DNA from: Actinomycetes bacterium
GTDB taxonomy: Bacteria > Actinomycetota > Actinomycetes > Actinomycetales > Cellulomonadaceae
DNA: 8,268 bases
Reading direction: 5' to 3'
Assembly (NCBI GenBank): GCA_023390875.1
Contig: JAEWCA010000094.1
Span: 1 to 8,268, forward strand
The position numbers and the translations under genes are program-made. The notes below the pieces were generated by a model. That model made no database searches. It was given only the letters and a program-made list of their open reading frames with translations, and had not been told where the DNA came from. This document shows positions 1 to 7,200 of this stretch, piece by piece. The number at the start of each line of letters is the position of its first letter. Positions within the stretch are counted from its first letter, which is position 1.

Positions 1-86
1 ACCCGATCCGGCGTCATTCCGGGCTCGGCTACCGGTCCCCGAACGACTTCGAGGACCTACACACCGCCGCGACCGCGGCGGCATGA
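1..86 (+). CDS. IS3-family transposase OrfB, C-terminal fragment (5' end outside window)
   Basis: The frame beginning at base 3 reads 27 codons and stops with TGA at 84-86. It starts PIRRHSGLGYRSPNDFEDLH and ends in an Ala/Thr-rich tail. The block RRHSGLGYRSPNDFE is the well-known C-terminal signature of the IS3-family DDE integrase (rve-type) transposase, in which RRRHSALGYLSPxxFE closes the catalytic domain. The protein would catalyse cut-and-paste or copy-out movement of the element, normally made as an OrfAB frameshift fusion. Only the tail is visible, so the DDE residues cannot be inspected and I cannot say whether the copy is intact. The terminal repeat follows 15 bases after the stop, as expected for an IS end. 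It points toward the convergent toxin locus. Confidence 0.85.
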   Translation, partial: PIRRHSGLGYRSPNDFEDLHTAATAAA

Positions 87-101
87 TCAGCACACCGTCA
101 C

Positions 102-127
102 TGTCCGGGAAACCGGGTCAGGCTCCA
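102..127 (+). repeat. Putative right terminal inverted repeat of the IS
   Basis: The 26 bases from TGTCCGGG to GGCTCCA lie directly after the transposase stop and end in CA. On the other strand they begin TGGAGCCTGACCCGG, the form expected of an IS3-type terminal repeat (starts with TG). The partner repeat is outside the window, so the exact length is an estimate. Confidence 0.55.
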
Positions 128-138
128 ACTGTCATCTC

Positions 139-288
139 CTATCGGTTTGGCGGCGTGGTGGCGATGCATCCCGGTCTACCGATGTAGGAATCACATTGGG
201 GATGACCGCTCATGTCAAGGACTACCGTGGCGAGATCCTTCCCCGCGGCAGGCTCGACCTCTACGGGCTTGTCGTTTACCCGCATCAT
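139..288 (-). CDS. Small hypothetical protein (48-49 aa), possible
   Basis: I do not recognise this product. The reading frame is open from 360 down to TAG at 139-141. I choose ATG at 286-288 (or the adjacent ATG at 283-285) because GGGAGG (bases 294-299 on the other strand) lies 5 or 8 bases upstream, a good Shine-Dalgarno sequence; the second ATG has the better spacing. A TTG at 322-324 would give 61 residues but lacks this support. The peptide has a charged N-terminal half (RVNDKPVEVEPAAGKDLATV) and a C-terminal part with two cysteines nine residues apart (QCDSYIGRPGC) and a TTPPNR tail. There is no signal peptide or membrane segment. Third-position GC, by hand, is about two thirds, lower than in the large toxin gene. 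It ends 11 bases from the IS end. It could be a genuine small protein, a ribosomal-peptide precursor or a chance ORF. Confidence 0.35.
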   Translation of the reverse strand: MMRVNDKPVEVEPAAGKDLATVVLDMSGHPQCDSYIGRPGCIATTPPNR

Positions 289-293
289 CTTGG

Positions 294-299
294 CCTCCC
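294..299 (-). promoter_or_regulatory. Shine-Dalgarno site for the small ORF
   Basis: Read on the minus strand, GGGAGG precedes two consecutive ATG codons (first at 286-288) by 5 and 8 bases. It lies in a purine-rich stretch GAGGAACGGGAGG. This is the main reason to consider the 139-288 ORF real and to prefer ATG over the upstream TTG. Confidence 0.4.
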
Positions 300-360
300 G
301 TTCCTCGGAAGTATCGATCTTCAATCGAAAGCAGGTCGAGATTCTTGCAAGCGAGTCGAT

Positions 361-510
361 CTAGATGTACGGCCCAGGCAGGTTGGTCAATCGGACACTC
401 GCGTTGCCAGCCGGCAGATCCCAGCCACCGCGTGTGGCGTAGAGCTTGGCCCGGGTCCGATTCGGACTACATCGATCCCCGATCGCGGGATTCGCGAGCG
501 GCCCTCCCGC
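361..510 (-). pseudogene. Possible remnant of a gene 3' end (no start codon)
   Basis: Between TAG at 511-513 and TAG at 361-363 the minus strand is open for 49 codons, with no ATG or GTG. The translation looks protein-like: it includes RTRAKLYATRGGWDLPAG followed by NASVRLTNLPGPYI at the C-terminus, a balanced mix of hydrophobic, Gly and Pro residues. It lies in the same frame as the small ORF at 139-360, separated only by the TAG at 361. It may be the tail of a deleted or frameshifted gene left next to the IS, or simply a chance open stretch. I recognise no family, and the frames above 513 do not continue it convincingly. Confidence 0.2.
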
Positions 511-666
511 CTACCGCCCTGCACTCGCATCGGTTCGGCTCACGCCTCGGGCGCCCCGGGGCGCCGCTTGTCGGGATGAGGAGTGAGTTCGATGTCCCAC
601 GGTTATCGGTTTCAGAACGCTTCAATTCTACGATGGGCATTAAGGCGTGGATGCCGGATGGATGCG

Positions 667-686
667 TCAAAGCCGCCGCGGCTTGA
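667..686 (-). terminator. Hairpin downstream of the immunity gene, possible terminator
   Basis: The + strand reads TCAAAGCCG-CCG-CGGCTTGA: an 8-pair stem with one bulged A and a 3-base loop. It sits about 65 bases past the immunity-gene stop on the minus strand. No run of U follows, so a classic intrinsic terminator is not shown. Hairpins without U tracts are proposed terminators in high-GC actinobacteria. Weak call. Confidence 0.25.
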
Positions 687-751
687 ACTGGTTCAGGGTG
701 TCGGACCAAACTTCGATTCTGCACGCCAAGTCGGCCGCACGTGGACCACTT

Positions 752-1231
752 CTACCCGCGGGAAGAGATCATGATCGACCACAGATCACCGGGCGCCATG
801 ACGTCTCGATCGGACGCGACCTCGTCCACAACGTAAAAATTAACATGGGAATTCCTCATGCGATAGCGTTGATACCCGTACTGCCCTTGAAGCTTCTCCA
901 AGCGGAACGGGCCATCGCGTTCGATCTCATTTCGCAGTTCATCGAACAAAACCCGCACCGGCAAAGCCGCGAAATGCGGTCTCAGGAGGTCGGGAACCAA
1001 GCCCTCCTTTCCGCTTGCCAGTCGATGAACCTGCACGGCAATCGTCTCGCAACGCCCCCCGAATAGATTGAACTCAACAATTCCATAATCCACGCGCAGA
1101 GATCGCTTTCTCTTATCAGCGACACATTGGTCGCCCAATGCGCCGTGAATCTCCTCTGGCGAGGAGCCGAGACCCACACCCGCTACCGATCCCGTCTCGG
1201 AAACGGCAGCGAGGAACTCAATTGTGCTCAC
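752..1231 (-). CDS. Putative immunity protein for the Rhs toxin (159 aa)
   Basis: The inferred role is to bind and neutralise the C-terminal toxin of the upstream Rhs protein in the producer's cytoplasm. I recognise no named family. The GTG start at 1229-1231 overlaps the toxin stop TGA (1228-1230) as GTGA, and GGAGA lies 7 bases before it inside the toxin 3' end, so translation is probably coupled. Stop is TAG at 752-754. The protein has no signal peptide or transmembrane segment. Near residues 20-32 it has a GLGSSPEEIHGALGD stretch, resembling the short 'G-s-x-x-e-V-x-x-x-L-G' turn-helix seen in several small actinobacterial proteins. Next comes RVDYGIVEFNLF, then ETIAVQVHRL, both beta-strand-like, then a charged helical part (LFDELRNEIERDG). 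The size, the order after the toxin and the lower GC (29 of 60 bases G+C at 841-900) fit an Rhs immunity gene. Function is inferred from position only. Confidence 0.7.
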   Translation of the reverse strand: MSTIEFLAAVSETGSVAGVGLGSSPEEIHGALGDQCVADKRKRSLRVDYGIVEFNLFGGRCETIAVQVHRLASGKEGLVPDLLRPHFAALPVRVLFDELRNEIERDGPFRLEKLQGQYGYQRYRMRNSHVNFYVVDEVASDRDVMAPGDLWSIMISSRG

Positions 1232-1243
1232 TCGATCTTCTCC
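1228..1243 (-). promoter_or_regulatory. Toxin stop / immunity start overlap with internal RBS
   Basis: On the minus strand the sequence reads GGAGA, seven bases, then GTGA, in which GTG starts the immunity gene and TGA ends the toxin gene. The ribosome-binding site is therefore coded within the last residues of the toxin (ALEKIE). This supports the chosen GTG start and a single transcript. Confidence 0.6.
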
Positions 1244-4200
1244 AGCGCTTTGATCAGAAAGTTCATCTCGGCTGCTCTGTTGACGGAGTTGCCCCAGTTG
1301 TGATCGTTCATCTCCGTCATGGCAGATCGCGCCTTACTCATGAGGTCATCTCGCAACGCGGGACTACCCATGATCGCATCGCGCGCCGTGAGCACGTCTC
1401 GAGTGCTTGCCATTCCATTGCTCATGCGCAGGCCTTCGAATCCCACGCCGCCGTCACCTGTCGGGAAAACTCGAACTTCGGAACTTCCAACATGCATGTG
1501 GGCGCCCTTCGTGGCCCAGTCATCTGACATGGGCGAAACCCGGATGTTCGGCGCAGCGCAATTGTGTACCAGGACCGACGTTTCGCCCGCCAGCACATAG
1601 TAGGTGTGGATTTCGGCGACGGAGAGGTTGTATGCGAGGGCGTTGTGGGCGGTGGCTGGCCGTACGCCCTGCACGGGAACCTCGCGCCCGTCGGACGACA
1701 GGACAAGCTCGCCGGGGGCGAGCTCATCTGCCCGCTCGAACTGGGCGTCGGTGACCGACCAGAACGGATGGTCCTCGGTCGTGGTGACCACGGCGCCGCC
1801 GATGACCAGGTCCGTCAGGGTGTCTGTGTGCACGAAGACGTGCTCGACCCGCTTGGCCTTCTGCTCACCGGTGTAGGGATCAGACGCGATCACCGTGTCG
1901 CCTACCTTGATGTCCGCGATCGCCTTGCGGGTGCCATCTCCCATCAGCACCAACGTCGCACCGGCGAACGACATCGCTCCTGCCGTGCACGACTCACCCT
2001 TCGGGCTGGACGGGGCGTCGGTGGACCCCTTCGCCGGGTTCTTCGGGGCCGCGGGCTTGGCGCCTCCCGCCTCCAGGGCGGGCTTGGGCTTGCCCCCGCC
2101 ACCGCGCAGCAGACTCTGGGTGACCCGCGCGACGGCCCCCTTGATCGGCCGGGTCGCCGCAGTCACCGCCCCGCGCACGGCAGGAATCTCCATGGCGACC
2201 TTCCCCAGACCGGGGATGGCCCCGATGGCCGCCCCGACCCCGACCTCGGTCGCGAACCCGGACCAGGAGAACGCCTGGGTCTTCTGCACCTTGGTCCGCC
2301 ACAGGTTCGACGCCGCCGAAGCGGCCGCACCGGCCGCCGCGAAGCAGGCGACCGACCCCCAACCACCCGTGACGAACAGACACGCACCACCGGCGACGGC
2401 ACCGACGGCGAACCCGACGATGTCGGCCTGGTGCTTGTCGATCCACTTGCCTGCGGACTTGCCCCAGCTGGACAGCTTCCCGCCGACCTTCTTCGCCCAC
2501 CCCGGCAGCAGGCCGCTGGGGTCGGAGAACGTCACCGGGTTGTTGCTGGCGTACGAGTACGCGGCCCACTGCTGCGGGGCACCCAGGTCCATCACAGGGT
2601 CCACCGACAAGAAGCGCCCGATCAGGGAGTCGTAGTACCGCGCCCCCATCTGCACGAAGCCCGTGGCGTCCTTGGGCTGGTTGACGAACCCGCGATCACC
2701 CGGCCACGACGCGGGCTGCAGCCCACGCGGGTTGCCGAACGGGTCGTCACGACGCTGCGTCAGCGTGTTGGTGACGTTCTGCACCACCATCTCCGCGGTC
2801 CCCTGCGGGTCGCTGATGATGCTCGAGACGTCCGACCCCTTCGGACCGGTGCGGACCGCGACGGTCTGCCCGCCGAAGGAGTAGTACCGCACCGCCGAGA
2901 CCGCGCCGGCGGCGTCGACCGTCGCCTCCTGACCACCCGGCAGGTACACCGTGCGCGAACCGCCCTGACGACGCACCAGACGCGAACCCGCCGCGTCGTA
3001 CAGGTACGTGTCAGTGCCGGACGCCGCCGCGGCGACCGAGGCGACACGGCCCTCGGCGTCCCACGTGAGCGTCTGCGCCGCGTTCGAGCCCTGCTGCCGC
3101 GAGGTCGTGTTGCCGGCCGCGTCATATCCGTACGTCCAGGTGCTCGCTCCGCCCTGGACCTGCTGGCTGAAGCTCGACACCGCGTGCGGACGGGCCGACT
3201 GCGCAGCCGGGTAGCTGTAGGTCGCAGCGTAGGTACCACCGGGGGTGTGGGACACGCTGCCCGTCCGGTTGCCGATGGCGTCGTACGAGTAGCTGTTCCA
3301 GTACGGCGCCGCACCACCCCAGCCGGCGAGCGAGGGGGTCGCAGGGCAGGACGCGGTGTTGTTCGTCCACGCCTCCGTCAGGCGCCTCAGCCCGTCGTAG
3401 CTGTAGCACTGCGCGTCGACCTGCGCACCCGGCACGGTCGGGGCGTCGATCACCGCCGTCGGGTTGCCCGCGTCGTCGTACGTGTACGTCGCCGCGCGGT
3501 CGAAGCCCGCGGTGCCCTCGCGGTACACCCAGGAGCCGCCGAGCCGGCGCGTGCCGTCGTCGTACTTGTACTTGAGCTGGATGGACTTCGAGTTGCCGAG
3601 GTCCTGCTGCAGGAGCTCGCCGTACGGGGAGTACCGCGTCGCGGCGACGTAGACGCCCCAGCCGACGCCGCCGCTCATCCACTCGGGCATGTTCGCGCCG
3701 TCGTAGCTGGTGGTGACGGTCTCAGCCTTGAGGTTACCGATGGCGGGCAGCGACGTGCTCTTGAGCTGCCCGTCGATCGTGTAGGCGTAACGCGTCGTGT
3801 AGGTCCCGGCGAGCGCGCCTTCGGTGGACGGGATCGTCAACGACTCACCGAGCGGGCGGTACGCGTCGTCGTACCCGGTGACGGCCGACGTGTACGACGC
3901 GCCGCCGTCGTGCCGGGTGGCCGACGTGAGCTGACCCTTGGCGACGGTGTCGTAGACGTACGACGTCCGCAGCGCGCCGGTGGCGGATCCGTCGCGGACG
4001 CTGGTCTGGCGGCCCAGAGCGTCGTATGTCATCGCGAGCGTCACGCCGCGTGCGTCCGTGGTGGTGAGCAGCTGGTCGGCGTTGTCGTAGGTCGACGTTG
4101 TCCGGCCCTTGTCGGGGTCGTTCGACGCGACCTGCCGGCCGAGCGTGTCGTACTCGAACGTCCAACGGTTGCCCACCGTGTCCGCGACTGACGTGAGCTG

Positions 4201-7200
4201 GTCGGACCGGTCGTAGCTGTAGGACGTCGTGGTGGACGTGCCGGTCGGCGAGGACCCCAGGTACTCGACGAGCTGCGTGGTGCGGCCCTGCGCGTCGACG
4301 ATCGTGGTGGTCGGGGTGGCGCCGGTGGGTGGGTCGACGGTGACGCGGTCACCGCCGTACGTCGTCGTGGTCTCCCACTTCGCCTTCTCCGCGACCTCGA
4401 AGATCTCTCGCGTCTTGCGTCCGGCGCCGTCGTACTCCGAGCGTGAGCGTCCGGGGACCGCCTCGGTCGGGACGACGATCGACGTGGACGGGTCGCCCGC
4501 GGCCCACCACGACTCGTTCTCCTGGACCACCAGGCCACGGCTGTCGTAGATCGTGTCCGTGACGACGCGGCCCTTCTCGACCTGCGACGCGGATGGCGAC
4601 TGGGTCTGACGCGGCCGGAGCAGGCCGTCGTACAGCACGACGCCCGTCCGGTACGTCTCGGCGGCCGTCAGCGAGCTCGTCGAGATCGCGTTCACGCCGC
4701 CGGCGTTCACCGTGTACGAGTACTTGACGCTCGGGGACTTGCTCGTGGGGCGGTCGGCCATCCACACCTCGGTGGTGCGGCCGAGCGCGTCGAGGGTCGC
4801 CGACGTCACCTTGCCGTTCGGGTCCGTCTGCGAGACGGCCGCGCCGCGCGTCGGCTCGAACACCGTCGTCGTCGAAAGGGCCGTCAGAGGGCCAGTGCCG
4901 TCCGGGTCGGGGGTCGTCGCGGTGGTGCTCGTCAGCGGCCCGCCCGTCGCGGGGACGTACTCGGTGGTCGTGACCCGGCCGAGCGCGTCGGACACGCCCG
5001 TGACTCGACCCTGCGCGTCGTACGCGGAGGTCGCACGCATGAGGTAGGTCGGTGTCGAGCCGTTGTACCCCGACAGCTCCTGCGCGCCTGTCACGAGGCC
5101 GCGCGTCGGCGCGGCTCCGAACGCGCCGCCGTCGTACAGCGTGCGGGAGTCGCTCAGCACGTCCGCGGGGCGGCTCGGGGTCGCGGCGCACGAGACGCCG
5201 ACCGTCTCGCTGCGGCTGACCGTCGTGACGATGTTCGCCGTGGTGTTCCGTGCGTACTCGAGGCGCGTGCACTTGTCGTCGGCGGTGGTTGCCAGGTCGC
5301 CCTGGTCGTCGCGCTGGAGCGGCAGGCCGTACGTCGTGTCGAACGTCGTCGTCGTCCTGGTCGTGCGCTTGCCACCCGGCAGGGCGGCTGCGGTCGTCCG
5401 GGCCTCCGTGACGGCCGTGTCGAGCAGGAACGCCTTGGTGCCGTCGGCGCCGGTCGCGCTGACGGACGCCCACGGCGTGCTGAGGACGCCGGCGACCTCT
5501 GCGGCACCGTCGTACGTGATCTGCTCGCGGGTGAAGCCGTTGAGCTGCTCGTCGTCCGCGATGCCTTCGATGCTCACCGCCCGGGTGCCGGTCGCGGTGC
5601 GGTCGCCGTTCATGCCGCGGAAGAACCGCGTCCGGCTGCGCAGCTGCGCGGTGTTCGTGGCACCGGTGACGACGTCGACCGTGCCGAACCCGCGGTACTC
5701 GCCCCACGTCCGCATCGCGGGGTCGACGAGCGGGCTGTCGTCGTAGTGCCACGCGGGGGTGTCGACGTACGAGTACCGGGTCTCCGTCGGCACGCTCGAG
5801 TCGAGCGCGCCGCCGTTCGAGACGACCGACTCGACGAGGTACTTGTGGAAGTACTCGAGCCGCGCCTGACCCGCCGAGTTGTCCGGTGGCGTCCACATGG
5901 CCGGGAAGCAGCGCCGGGTGTTCGTGTCGGGCGACGCCGGCAGGTTGCCGGCCGCGCAGTCCTTCGGCGTGTAGTTCACCGAGAGCTTGCCGCCGGTGTC
6001 GGTGTCGATCGCCGTGATCCGATACCGGTTCATCGGCGGCGCCTGGTCGCCCAGCGTGTCGACACGGTTCGCCATCTGGGTGCCCGTGAACTGAATCTTC
6101 GGCACCGTGATCGCCGTGCCGACGAGGCCCTTCTGCTGGATCGACGCGAGCCACAGCGACGGGCTCGTCGTATCACCCGGGTCGGGGTACGTGTGCTCCA
6201 GCGTGAACGAGTCGACGTCTTGGTACGCCTCGCCCGTCCAGACCTTCGTCGTGATCGACGTGAGGCGCTTGCGCGTGAAGAACGACGGGCTCGTCGGGCA
6301 CGTCGTGCCGTCGCAGATGAGGTCGAACGGAACGTCCGGCCACGACGCCGCATTCGCCGCGGTGAGCTGCGCGGGGTCGCACGTGATCGCACCCGACGGG
6401 ATGCAGCGCTCCGCCACGGTGAAGTCGACCCGCTGGGGCGCCCGCGCCGCCGACTCCGATCCCGCGCGCTGCCCGTACTCGATGTGGTCGAGGTACCCGC
6501 CGCGCGTGTACGTGTTGACGCCAGACCCGTTGTTGCGCGTGTACTTGTTCTCTTCCTTCGTGTACACGTACGTCATCGAGTTCCCGTGCACGTCGACGAC
6601 GTACTCGAGGTTCCACCGCCACGCCTGCAGGCAGATCGAGGCCGCGAACGTCGCGGCGTAGCACGGCTCGCCGGGGTGGTTGCCGTAGACGGGCACGAGC
6701 CACGTCGAGTTGAGGGGAGTCGTGTCCGACGTCGAGCGCTTGCCCCGGCCGAAGAAGTACTGGGTGCCGTCCGGCGTCGTGACCTTCCAGTACTCGCCGT
6801 TGTTGTCGCTGTTGCCGGCACCGGTGAGCAGCTCGATGCGCGTGCCGTCGTCGTCCTTGAGCTTCCAGGCGCCGCTCGTGGCGTCCTTGACGAGCTCACC
6901 GCCGCGGCCACCGAACGCCATCGTCGCGTTGTAGCTTGACCAGCACAGGTCGCCCGTCACCGTGCCCGAGGCGTTGTTCGCGCCGGTGCGGTCCTGCGCG
7001 CAGGGGACGTACTTGCGCTCGATGAAGCCCGTCGACAGGTCCCAGCCGTCGCCGATCCACGACGTCTGCGTGTTCTGGCCGGCGACTCGGCCGTCGAGCG
7101 AGCCCGACGAGTAGCCGAGCGCGAGCTCCGGCTCGGGTCCGGCCGCCGCCGGCGGGGTCTTGATCGGGTACGACCACGTGAAATCGCCGGTCTGCGGCGA

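Larger units (their letters stand above)
1..127 (+). mobile_element. Right end of an IS3-family insertion sequence
   Basis: This is the terminal part of an insertion sequence that enters from outside the window. It holds the 3' end of an IS3-type OrfB transposase (stop at 84-86), a 15-base spacer and a GC-rich terminal sequence at 102-127 ending in CA, the usual outermost dinucleotide of IS3 ends (TG...CA). The left end is not in the window, so neither the full inverted-repeat pair nor the target duplication can be verified. ACT at 128-130 would be the natural place for the short duplication. Family assignment rests on the transposase C-terminal motif plus the position of the repeat. Confidence 0.75.
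325..751. other. Intergenic stretch without a convincing intact gene
   Basis: Open frames of 60-130 codons exist here on both strands, but their translations are Arg/Pro/Ser-rich and low-quality, lack Shine-Dalgarno sequences and overlap one another. The only items I would flag are the start-less minus-strand frame (361-510) and the hairpin (667-686). The region separates the toxin-immunity operon from the IS end and may be scar DNA from past rearrangement. Confidence 0.5.

Noticed and set aside
364..390. Promoter-like TTGACC (385-390, minus strand) with TACATC about 15 bases later, ahead of the small ORF
   Set aside because: The -35-like box is good, but the spacing is short and the -10 match is only three of six; it also lies in the protein-like fragment. 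Too weak to list as a promoter.
196..579. 127-codon + strand frame in the intergenic region
   Set aside because: It lies antisense to the better supported small ORF, has no Shine-Dalgarno sequence and its composition is not protein-like beyond the first 40 residues.
467..724. 85-codon minus-strand frame downstream of the immunity gene
   Set aside because: GTG start without a ribosome site. The second half is Arg-rich low complexity, and the frame runs across the hairpin at 667-686. A second immunity gene here is not supported.
1564..4191. 875-codon open frame on the + strand opposite the Rhs gene
   Set aside because: It is antisense to the YD-repeat region and its translation is Arg/Gly/Val-rich low complexity. 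Long antisense frames are expected in high-GC genes with strong codon bias. The minus strand carries conserved Rhs motifs throughout.
4349..6154. 601-codon open frame on the minus strand in another frame of the Rhs gene
   Set aside because: The translation is Arg/His/Asp-rich with no recognisable domain, and overlaps the YD-repeat coding frame fully.
5746..6939. 397-codon + strand frame
   Set aside because: Arg/Val-rich antisense shadow of the Rhs shell; no domain or ribosome site supports it.
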